NCBI GenBank assembly: GCA_902495595.1 | Contig: CABUXV010000009.1 | Span: forward strand, 1 to 64,000 | Source: an uncultured Eubacterium sp. | GTDB lineage: Bacteria; Bacillota; Clostridia; Peptostreptococcales; Anaerovoracaceae | DNA: 64,000 nt | Direction: 5' to 3' | Shown: positions 17,064 through 25,600 of the stretch, in pieces | How positions within the stretch are numbered: position 1 is the stretch's first letter | How the letters are laid out: every line of letters starts with the position of its first letter | Translations under genes and position numbers: made by a program | Notes under the pieces: generated by a model | What the model was told of the DNA's origin: nothing | What the model saw: the letters and a program-made list of their open reading frames with translations, nothing else | The model's database searches: none

Positions 17064-18488
17064 CTACAATCTGAAATCTCTCATTCCGCTGTCCAGCTCC
17101 GCAAGATGCTTTTTAACTATATCTTTAACTTTAGGATTCGGAATTTTTTCCAGTCTCTTCTCTATAAGCGCAAGCCCTTTCTCTTTCGTTTCCTCTGACG
17201 CATAATCTTCAAGATATTCTTTAAGAGTCATCAGCGCATTGGGCTGACAAATATTTGCTATCTGCCCCGTCTTTACCAAACTCATAAATCTGTCTCCTGT
17301 TCTGCCCTCTCTGTAGCAGGCAGTGCAAAAGCTCGGCATATATCCCAAATCTATGAGCCAGTCTACCACTTCGTTCAGGGTTCTTCTGTCATTTACATCA
17401 AACTGAGCTGAATTATCTTCTTCTGTCTCTTCTTCTGCATATCCCCCCACGCTGGTACGGCTGCCTCCCGAAATCTGAGAAACTCCTATTTTTACCGCTT
17501 CGCCTCTCATGGCTTTCGTTTCTCTTGTAGACATTATAATCCCCGTGTAAGGAACGGCAATCCTCAGTATGGCTATTATTCTTTTGAAAACATCATCGGG
17601 AACGCCATTGTCAAAAGCGTCCGGGTCTATATCATCGGCAGGTCTTACTCTTGGAACGCTTATGGTATGCGGTCCGCAGCCAAAAGTATCTTCCAGGTGT
17701 TTTGCGTGCATCAGTATTCCCACAAAATCGTATTTATAAAGATTAAGTCCGAAAAGCACCCCGCAGCCCACGTCGTCTATTCCTGCCTCCATAGCTCTGT
17801 CCATAGCCTCTGTGTGGTAAGCGTAATCGCTTTTAGGTCCCGTAGGATGAAGTTCTTCATAGGCATCTTTGTTATACGTTTCCTGAAAGAGAATGTAGGT
17901 CCCGATTCCCGCATCCCTCAGCTTTTTATAGTTTTCCACGGTTGTGGCTGCAATATTTACATTGACTCTTCTTATCGCGCCGTTTTTATGCTTAATGCTG
18001 TATATGGTCTTTATGCTTTCCAAAATATACTCTATAGGATTCATGGACGGATGTTCGCCTGCTTCAATGGCAAGTCTCTTATGTCCCATATCCTGCAGTG
18101 CCGTAACCTCCTGCCTTATCTGCTCCTGCGTAAGTTTCTTTCTGCTTATGTGCTTGTTCTGACCGTGATAAGGACAGTATTTGCACCCGTTGATACAGTA
18201 ATTGGAAAGATAAAGAGGCGCAAACATAACTATTCTGTTGCCGTAAAATTTTTCTTTTATTTCTTCTGCCAGGGCAAAGATTTCTTCGTGAATGCTTTTG
18301 TCTTCACATTCAAGCAGCAGCGCCGCTTCCTTGTATGTAAGACCTTTGCAGTCTTTGGCTCTCTTAAGAATCTTTCTCATGGTCTCAATATCATCTTTGT
18401 TCTCTTCTGCGAATTTCAAAGCAGCCTCTATTTCCTCGTGACAGATAAATTCCTCTGCTTTTCTCGACTTGCTGTTATATACAGTCAT
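17064..18488 (-). CDS. hydG: [FeFe] hydrogenase maturase HydG (radical SAM tyrosine lyase)
   Basis: 474 residues. The radical SAM motif is CINGCKYC (CX3CX2C) in YLSNYCINGCKYCPYHG. The C-terminal extension FCTACYREGRTGDRFM carries the second cluster ligands (CX2C) typical of HydG and absent from the related ThiH. HydG cleaves tyrosine to p-cresol and makes the CO and CN ligands of the H-cluster. ATG 18488 is chosen because GGGAGGTAAGGTT precedes it and family members begin with a comparable MYNxKS segment; a longer frame to 18608 runs through the upstream terminator. No hydE or hydrogenase structural gene is in the window. Confidence 0.94.
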   Translation of the reverse strand: MTVYNSKSRKAEEFICHEEIEAALKFAEENKDDIETMRKILKRAKDCKGLTYKEAALLLECEDKSIHEEIFALAEEIKEKFYGNRIVMFAPLYLSNYCINGCKYCPYHGQNKHISRKKLTQEQIRQEVTALQDMGHKRLAIEAGEHPSMNPIEYILESIKTIYSIKHKNGAIRRVNVNIAATTVENYKKLRDAGIGTYILFQETYNKDAYEELHPTGPKSDYAYHTEAMDRAMEAGIDDVGCGVLFGLNLYKYDFVGILMHAKHLEDTFGCGPHTISVPRVRPADDIDPDAFDNGVPDDVFKRIIAILRIAVPYTGIIMSTRETKAMRGEAVKIGVSQISGGSRTSVGGYAEEETEEDNSAQFDVNDRRTLNEVVDWLIDLGYMPSFCTACYREGRTGDRFMSLVKTGQIANICQPNALMTLKEYLEDYASEETKEKGLALIEKRLEKIPNPKVKDIVKKHLAELDSGMRDFRL

Positions 18489-18544
18489 AACCTTACCTCC
18501 CGGCAGCAGAATATCGCCGCCTTTTTTTACAAAACCTTTTACAA

Positions 18545-18585
18545 TAATAAAAATCCTCTGCCGGCAATGGTCCGGCAGAGGTACA
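18545..18585 (-). terminator. Terminator between prmC and hydG
   Basis: CCTCTGCCGG (18555-18564) and CCGGCAGAGG (18572-18581) form a strong 10-bp stem followed on the minus strand by ATTTTTATTATTG. It ends the rho-DUF1385-prmC transcript and separates it from hydGF. Confidence 0.85.
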
Positions 18586-18658
18586 AAAATTTCATCTCTA
18601 TAAACCATCGCCTTTCATCTCGGAATTCCCTCGACGTCAGTACGACATTATTAATAAA

Positions 18659-19543
18659 CTATCTTAATTGACATTTTACCACACGGTCTTTGCCCGGTAA
18701 ATCCCTAATTACCTCAGCAGAAGTGTAAACTTCCCTGTCCTTTAACATCTTTCTTAAATCTTCCCCCTGGTCATGGCCTATTTCCATAAGCAGAAAACCT
18801 CCCGGCTTTAAATGCTGCGAAGCCTTTTCTGCTATTATCCTGTAAAAGTTAAGCCCGTCCTTTCCGCCGTCAAGAGCGGCGAGAGGTTCATGGTCCTTTA
18901 CTTCCTCCTGCAAAATGGAAATCATCTTTGTTTTTATATAAGGAGGATTGGTTACAATCATATCAAATTTTTTGCCTTTATGAGGTTCAAACATATCTCC
19001 TTGCAAAAACTTTATTTTTGCTCTCATATTTTTAGCATTTTCCTCTGCTATATCAAGAGCGTCCCTGCTTATGTCAGAAGCTATGACTTTTATGTTGGAA
19101 CATATTTTAACAAGAGAAATACCCACAGCTCCGCTTCCGCAGCATAAATCAAGCACATCCCATTCTTTATTGCCCTTAAGCCTTTCCATAAAGGATAGTT
19201 TTTCTTTAGGCGTATCCTGTATTATCTTAGCTGCCTCCGTAACAAGCGTTTCCGTATCCTGTCTGGGTATCAGCACCTTTGGGCTTACTTTAAATGTATG
19301 TCCCATAAATTCCTGAACTCCCGTTATATGTTGAAGAGGTATACGTTCGGCTCTCTTTTTTATGAGTTCCATATACTTTTCTTCTGTATCTTTATCCACT
19401 TCCTCTTCTGCTTTCAGAAAAAGCTGCACTTTATCTATTCCCGTAAGAAAGCAGAACAGCTCCTGCGCATCGATTTTGGCATCCATGCAGTAAGCTTTCG
19501 CAAGCCTGTATTCTCCTTCCTTAACAAGTATCCTTGTCTTCAT
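18659..19543 (-). CDS. prmC: Peptide chain release factor N5-glutamine methyltransferase
   Basis: 294 residues. The N-terminal helical domain (VLIPRQDTETLV at its end) binds release factor. The SAM-binding domain has VLDLCCGSGAVGISL and the catalytic NPPY motif in FDMIVTNPPYIKTKM. PrmC methylates the GGQ glutamine of RF1/RF2 in the cytosol. GGAG lies 8 bases before ATG 19543. It follows the DUF1385 gene by 15 bases in a conserved clostridial rho-DUF1385-prmC order; the usual next gene, prfA, is not here. Confidence 0.93.
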   Translation of the reverse strand: MKTRILVKEGEYRLAKAYCMDAKIDAQELFCFLTGIDKVQLFLKAEEEVDKDTEEKYMELIKKRAERIPLQHITGVQEFMGHTFKVSPKVLIPRQDTETLVTEAAKIIQDTPKEKLSFMERLKGNKEWDVLDLCCGSGAVGISLVKICSNIKVIASDISRDALDIAEENAKNMRAKIKFLQGDMFEPHKGKKFDMIVTNPPYIKTKMISILQEEVKDHEPLAALDGGKDGLNFYRIIAEKASQHLKPGGFLLMEIGHDQGEDLRKMLKDREVYTSAEVIRDLPGKDRVVKCQLR

Positions 19544-19558
19544 ATTAACTGCTCCAAT

Positions 19559-20674
19559 CTATATAAATCTTCGCTTCTTAAGCGGTTTGCAGCATAACGG
19601 CAAACTGCCCCTTTCATCTTCTATTTCCTGCGTCAGGATATTTTCTTCTTCGATAACTTCTCTGCACAAAAGTTTGTCTTTGTTATTTTCAGAGGTTTTT
19701 CCTATATCTTTTTTCTTTATTATTCTGCTTCCCGCAGGCCTGTCGTCACATACAGCTTCTATTGCCGCTATAGCCACTTCAAGCTGACTTTTATCCGGCT
19801 CCCTTGTAGTTATCTTCTGAAGATAAAGTCCCGGCAAGCTTAAAATTTTTACTATTATGTTATCGCTTCTTCCAGCCCATTTCAAAAGTTCATATGAAAG
19901 CCCTGCTATAACAGGCAGCAGCAAAAGCCTTGATACTATTCTCAAGAATAAATTCGGCCACCCCAGAAGAAAATGCAGGGCAAAGGCAATGATAAAAACG
20001 AACATAAGAAAGCTCGTACCGCATCTTGGGTGCAGCGTCGGAAACTGTTTACAGTTTTCCGGCGTCAGGTCAAGCCCGTTCTCAAAGCAGTGTATAGTCT
20101 TGTGTTCCGCTCCGTGAAACTGAAAAACACGTTTTATTTCACCCATAAAAGAAATCGCCCATACGTAAGCTACAAACAGCAGAATACGAAAAGCGCCCTC
20201 CGCAAAATTAAGCCAGAATATGCTGTCGGTAAAAAGTTTGAGCAGGTTTACCACTCCCGTAGGCAGGATTATAAAAATTCCCACTGTGAACAGCAGCGCA
20301 ATTATAACAGAGGTATACACCATCAGATTCCACGCTGTCTTGCTTCCGAATTTTCCATTCAGCCATTTTTCGAAACGCGTTTCCTCGTATTCCTCTCCGT
20401 CTCCGTACTCTTCAAGAATTTCTGCCGAGTCCATAAGAGTCTTCGTTCCTGTAACCATGGAGTCGATAAAAGCCGCTACACCTCTTATAATGGGAAGTTT
20501 CATCCACTTTCCCGGCTTTTTGGTTTTCACTGTATTTACTTTTATATCGCCATTTGGAGGTTTCACGGCAAGCGCCGTTTTTTCTTCCCCTTTCATCATT
20601 ATTCCTTCCATGACTGCCTGACCTCCCATCTTGGTTGGGCAGGCGTCTTTAAGGAAAATTTTGCTCAAATCCAT
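19559..20674 (-). CDS. DUF1385 (YqhQ-like) membrane protein
   Basis: 371 residues. KMGGQAVMEGIMMKGEEKTALAV is the DUF1385 hallmark near the N-terminus. Hydrophobic segments follow (NLMVYTSVIIALLFTVGIF, ILLFVAYVWAISFMG, FLMFVFIIAFALHFLLGW, LLLLPVIAGLSYELLKW). FHGAEHKTIHCFENGLDLTPENCK and HPRCGTSFL contain conserved His/Cys residues that suggest metal binding. The family is linked with ribosome-maturation gene neighbourhoods, and its biochemical role is not established. Start 20674, 7 bases after the rho stop, with AAGGATAA. The C-terminal ~60 residues are charged and variable. Confidence 0.88.
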   Translation of the reverse strand: MDLSKIFLKDACPTKMGGQAVMEGIMMKGEEKTALAVKPPNGDIKVNTVKTKKPGKWMKLPIIRGVAAFIDSMVTGTKTLMDSAEILEEYGDGEEYEETRFEKWLNGKFGSKTAWNLMVYTSVIIALLFTVGIFIILPTGVVNLLKLFTDSIFWLNFAEGAFRILLFVAYVWAISFMGEIKRVFQFHGAEHKTIHCFENGLDLTPENCKQFPTLHPRCGTSFLMFVFIIAFALHFLLGWPNLFLRIVSRLLLLPVIAGLSYELLKWAGRSDNIIVKILSLPGLYLQKITTREPDKSQLEVAIAAIEAVCDDRPAGSRIIKKKDIGKTSENNKDKLLCREVIEEENILTQEIEDERGSLPLCCKPLKKRRFI

Positions 20675-20681
20675 GCTGAAG

Positions 20682-22253
20682 TTATCCTTCTAATTTTATC
20701 TTCTTTATTATTTCCATAAACGTTTTATTATCCCTTGTGTGCGCCAGATTATCCAATATGGTTTCCGTAACTTCCTGTGTATCCCTGCTTCCAAGAGCCC
20801 GTCTCATATACCATATTGCCTCCAGTTCTTCCTGACTCATCAGCAAATCTTCTCTTCTGGTGCCTGACTTGTTCAGATTTATTGCAGGGAAAATTCTCTT
20901 TTCCGAAAGTTTTCTGTCCAAATGGAGCTCCATATTTCCTGTACCTTTGAATTCTTCAAAGATAAGGTCATCCATGCGGCTTCCCGTTTCCACCAGCGCC
21001 GTTGCCAGTATTGTTATACTTCCGCCTTCTTCCAGCTTTCTTGCCGCTCCGAAAAATTTCTTTGGTTTATGCAAAGCTCCCGGGTCAAATCCTCCCGAAA
21101 GGGTTTTCCCCGATGCGGGAACCACCAGATTATACGCCCTTGCAAGCCTGGTTATACTATCCAAAAGAACTACCACATCTTTTCCATGCTCTGCAAGTCT
21201 CTGAGCTCTTGCAAGCACCATTTCCGCCACCTTTACATGATGCTGGGGCATCTCGTCAAAGGTCGAATATATTACTTCGCCTCCCTTAAGGCTTCTTTTC
21301 ATATCCGTAACTTCTTCCGGTCTCTCATCGACCAGCAGAACTATCATTTCAACATCCGGGTAATGCTTTTCTATGCTGTTTGCTATTTTCTTAAGCAAAA
21401 CGGTTTTTCCGGCTTTAGGCGGCGCCACCACAAGTCCTCTCTGACCTTTTCCTATCGGCGCTACCAAATCTATAAGTCTGAGGGAGAGGTCTCTTCCATC
21501 CTCCATTACAAACTTTTCCTTTGGAAAAATCGGAGTCAGCGAGTCAAAATCAGGACGTTTCATTGCTACCCCCGGTTCATCACCGTTTACCGTAACCACG
21601 TATAAAAGCGCTCCGAATTTATTCCCGTCATTGGGATGTCTGCATATACCCTTTATCTTATCACCTGTTTTAAGATTGAATCTTCTTATCTGAGCCGGAG
21701 CCACGTATATGTCCTTTTCACTTGTCAGGAAATTGTTAAAACGAAGAAATCCAAATCCGTCATCGGAAAGCTCAAGAATTCCTTCCACCTCAAATCTGTC
21801 ATCTTTTGCGGAAACTGCTTTTCCTTTATTTTTTCCGTTTCTTTCGGCGGGCTTATCTTCTTCCGTTTTTTCAGATGTCTGTTCTGCATGTTTATCTGTC
21901 TGTTCTGCCTGAGCCTCTTCCTTTTCCTTTTCAGGTTCTTTTGCAGCTTTGACTTTACGGTCTTTTTTAGCTGAAATGTTTTCTTCCGCCTTTGCGCTAT
22001 CTTCGTTATCTTCTTTGTCTTCGGTTTCTGCGAATTCTGCAAGATTTTTTTCTTCGGCGTCTTCATTTGCTGATCCTTTTTTCGTCTTACTTTGCTTTAC
22101 ATCGCTATCCCCCTCATCATCTTTCATAAGAGCGGCAACGAGATCAGCCTTTTTCATTTTATCACAATTTTCCAGTCCGAAAGTTTTGGCTATTTCTCTA
22201 AGCTCTGCCACTTTCTTGGACTTAAGCGTTTTTTCGTCAAGAGTCTTCCACAT
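20682..22253 (-). CDS. rho: Transcription termination factor Rho
   Basis: 523 residues. Residues 1-50 are the Rho N-terminal SAP-like helical domain (TLKSKKVAELREIAKTFGLENCDKMKK). About 100 residues of Lys/Glu-rich low complexity follow, an insertion seen in many high-order Gram-positive Rhos. The CSD RNA-binding domain (FEVEGILELSDDGFGFLR) comes next, then the hexameric ATPase: VAPPKAGKTVLLKKIA (Walker A), VLLVDERPEEVTDM, VVLLDSITRLARAYN (Walker B/Q-loop) and the R-loop GGSITILATALVETGSRMDD. Start ATG 22253 after AAAGGA. First gene of the rho-DUF1385-prmC operon. Confidence 0.95.
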   Translation of the reverse strand: MWKTLDEKTLKSKKVAELREIAKTFGLENCDKMKKADLVAALMKDDEGDSDVKQSKTKKGSANEDAEEKNLAEFAETEDKEDNEDSAKAEENISAKKDRKVKAAKEPEKEKEEAQAEQTDKHAEQTSEKTEEDKPAERNGKNKGKAVSAKDDRFEVEGILELSDDGFGFLRFNNFLTSEKDIYVAPAQIRRFNLKTGDKIKGICRHPNDGNKFGALLYVVTVNGDEPGVAMKRPDFDSLTPIFPKEKFVMEDGRDLSLRLIDLVAPIGKGQRGLVVAPPKAGKTVLLKKIANSIEKHYPDVEMIVLLVDERPEEVTDMKRSLKGGEVIYSTFDEMPQHHVKVAEMVLARAQRLAEHGKDVVVLLDSITRLARAYNLVVPASGKTLSGGFDPGALHKPKKFFGAARKLEEGGSITILATALVETGSRMDDLIFEEFKGTGNMELHLDRKLSEKRIFPAINLNKSGTRREDLLMSQEELEAIWYMRRALGSRDTQEVTETILDNLAHTRDNKTFMEIIKKIKLEG

Positions 22254-22445
22254 ATACTGTGAATCCTTTCTAAATTCAAAATAAGATAATTAAATCCGGG
22301 AATCAATAGAATACTATATTTTCAGACAGGAGGAATCACTTCATTCCGATTCCTTCCCCAGGGAACTCTAATACCTAATTCCTCTTTATAATATACACCT
22401 AAAAAGAAAACTATACAACATGATTAGAAAATTATTCATTTTAAT

Positions 22446-22575
22446 ATTGCGCAGGACAGAATCGAAGATTTATTTTCACTCATTCCGCCCGCAGGGGGAG
22501 GATGTGAAACTTCGCAAGGTACTTTTGTTGATATTCCGTAAGTATCGATAAATCGATATTTTCTAAACAATAAAA
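22446..22575. repeat. Dispersed hairpin-chain repeat, copy C (diverged)
   Basis: Shares the order GAATCGAAGATT, CCGCCCGCAGGGGGAGG, CTTCGCAAGGTACTTTTGTTGA, AGTATCGATAAATCGATATTTT with the other copies but is more diverged at the left end. It lies between rho and the nine-repeat surface protein gene, against the latter's terminator. The rest of this 394-bp gap (22254-22445) should carry the rho promoter; no clear -35/-10 pair was chosen. Confidence 0.65.
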
Positions 22576-22601
22576 AGAGGACACCTGTTTACAGTGTCCT
22601 C
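22571..22601 (-). terminator. Terminator of the nine-repeat surface protein gene
   Basis: GAGGACAC (22577-22584) and GTGTCCTC (22594-22601) with a 9-base loop, followed on the minus strand by TTTTTATTG. Confidence 0.85.
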
Positions 22602-22647
22602 CGCATCTTAAATTTCAAAAAGGGTAAATATATCTATCCTTTTATTT

Positions 22648-25600
22648 TTAGTTCTGTTTTCTTTTTCTTAATACTACAGCAATGCCTCCAATAGATACAA
22701 TCATCAGTATCGCAAGAGCAGGAATATTGCTCTCATCTGAAGTCTTTACTGCATCTGAATTTTTTAAAGCGTTCTGCTGCTTTTCTGCATCAAGTTTAGC
22801 TAGTCTTTCAGCTTCTTCATCACTTATAAGGACAACCTGAACTTTATGATTTTCCGCAAGGTCTTTGAAAGATATCTCACCATTTTTGATTAAATCGTTT
22901 CTAACTTTGCCGTCAACTATAACACTCTGAACCTGATATCCTTTTTCTGCCGTCCACTTTACTGTATGATTGTCTCCTTTCGGAATTGTCGTTGTTGCAG
23001 TAATAGTTCCCTTTCCACCTATTATAGATGTTTCAACTTTCACACCTGCGATAGGGTCATATCCTGTATTCTTATCACTTTCTTTTGCGAAAATAACTTT
23101 CACATTATGACTGCCTGCAATATCCTCAAATGTGATTTTATTTTCGGGCAGCTTCACAGGCACACCATCAACTTCAACACCATATACATAGTATCCCTCA
23201 GCAGGCTTCCAAACAACTGTATGGTCATCTCCCTTTCCAACTACTGTGGTTGGTGTTATCTCACCCTTTCCAACTGTCTCTGTTGAAATCACGGTATTAT
23301 CATTATCCGGTTTAAGATTTCCATTGCCTCCTCCAGGATTAACAGTTCCTCCCCCGGTTACACCGTTTCCTCCGGGGTTAGTAATTCCTCCGCCATTTCC
23401 GTTATTTTCACTTCCATCTTTAGCAATATATACATATACGGAATGATTTTTATTTATATCTGTAAAGTCTTTGCTTCCGGAAGATGATGTTAAATCTGTT
23501 CTGTAAACTCCATCAAGCATTACGCCTACAACATGATATCCCTTTTCAACACTCCACTCAACCGGATAATTACTTCCTTTATCCAGTCCCGAAGCACTTG
23601 AAGTAATCTTCCCCGGTCCGCCTATAATACCGGTATTAACGCTGTACTTTTCTCCTTTATTATCATCTGTTCCATTTGAACCCTTTTTAGCAAATACAAC
23701 TTTTACATGATGACTTGCATTTATCTTCTCAAAGTTTATTTCATCAGCAGGTAAGTTCACTTCCTTTCCGTCAATATAAACGGTTTGAACAAAATAGCCC
23801 TCTGCAGGTTCCCATTCTACTTTATGCTCACTTCCCTTTGCAACGTTTACAGTAGGCGTAATTGTTCCCGGTCCGACAATCTCGGTACTTATCGTATATA
23901 TACTGTTCTTATCATCTGTATTATCACCGGAACCTCCGGAAGAACTTCCGCTGCTGCTCTTTTCGGCCAAATATACATATACTGAATGGTCTGTTTTAAT
24001 TTTCTTAAATTCGCAGATGGAATCTTTATAATCCGAAGCAGGCATCATTTTGCCGTCAACTAATACACCTGTAACCGTATAGCCCTCTGCAACTTCCCAT
24101 TCCACCTCATAATCGCTGCCGCCTTCAACATCCAGCATTGTAGGCGTTATCGTACCTTTTCCACCTATAATGCCTGTAATAATATCATAAGTATTATGAG
24201 CACTTCCGCTATCGCCATTACCGCCTGAACCGCCCTCAGTTCCTGAACCCGAAGACTTGCTTTTAAGTGTAACAATTACCTCACAATCATCTGAAATATT
24301 GGAAAGCGTTACATTTTCTGTATCCTCAGACAGGAATTTAGATGTTTTTCCTTTAATTACTTCAATGGATTCAATTTCATACGAAGAACCTATAACAGTC
24401 CATTCAACTTTATAATTTTCCCCTTTTTTGACTGTGGCTGACGGTGAAATTTCACCCGGGCCACCCTTAATAACAGTCTTTACGTAATATGTCTCTGTTG
24501 TACCTTCATTATTGTTTTCTTCATCGCCGCCATCAGGCTTTTCTTCTCCCTCTCCTGGGTTCTGATTATCCCCTTTATAATCAGGGTCTTTAACAAAGAT
24601 AACTTTTACATTGTGATCCTTTGTAATATTGGTAAAATCCGCCGTTCTTGTTCCTTCCGGCTGCTTTGCTCCATCTATATAAATATCACCAACCATCCAG
24701 CCAGTAGCTGGCACCCACTTAACTTCATAGGAATCTCCCTTTTTAACTGCTTTTCCAGGGTCTACACTGCCTTCACCCTGTTTTTCCGTTGAAATAAAGT
24801 AGTGGCTATCTGCCGTACTTCCTCCACTGTTTACCTTACTAAAATCGACTTCAACTTTATGATTCGAGCTTACTGACTTGAATGTCTTGCTTCCGCCGTT
24901 TGGATTTACATTGCTCTGAATTACTCCATCTATGAGGACTCTTGTAACCTTATATCCGCTTGCAGCCGACCATTCAACAGTTTTATCCTCTCCCCTCTTG
25001 ACAGTCGAAGCTCCTGTTATTGTACAGTCTTTATTACCGCCTTTTTTAATTGTATCAATAGTGAAATAATCATTAACAGAGGCTCCTCCGTTACCGCCGG
25101 AAGAACTTATCGAGCCAAACTCAACAAAAACATCATGGTTTTCCGCAATATCAGGGAATGCAATCTGGCCTGCATGCAAAAGCTCATCTCTTACAATGCC
25201 ATCAACGACAACAGTTTTAACTTCATATCCTTTTTCGGCTTCCCATGTAATTACAGGAGTTGAACCTTCTTCGTATGAGTTTGTCGGTGTTATTTTGCCA
25301 TTTCCTGATTTATCTGTAGTTACAGTATGCTTGTCCGTTACTTTAAATACAGTTTCAGTATCATATGTAATATCATAATTTGGATTTGCATTTAATATTT
25401 CTGTTATTGTCAGTTTATAATTTCCGCCTGTTTTAACGCTTTCTCCGGGATTCAGCGTTTCGTCTCCGTTTGTACAGCTGAATTTAGGACTTCCAAGGTC
25501 AGCGAGAGTATCTCCCTTTCCAAGAGTACCTTTAACCAAAGCTATTCCAAAGTCAGGAACTTTCTCATCTTTATCCATTGAATCCGGAGTTGCTTTTATG

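Noticed and set aside
17667..18671. 334-codon plus-strand ORF opposite hydG
   Set aside because: It lies antisense to the well-supported hydG gene, crosses its upstream terminator and has no recognisable domain or ribosome-binding site.
19973..20719. 248-codon plus-strand ORF opposite the DUF1385 gene
   Set aside because: Antisense shadow of a conserved gene with basic, non-globular composition.
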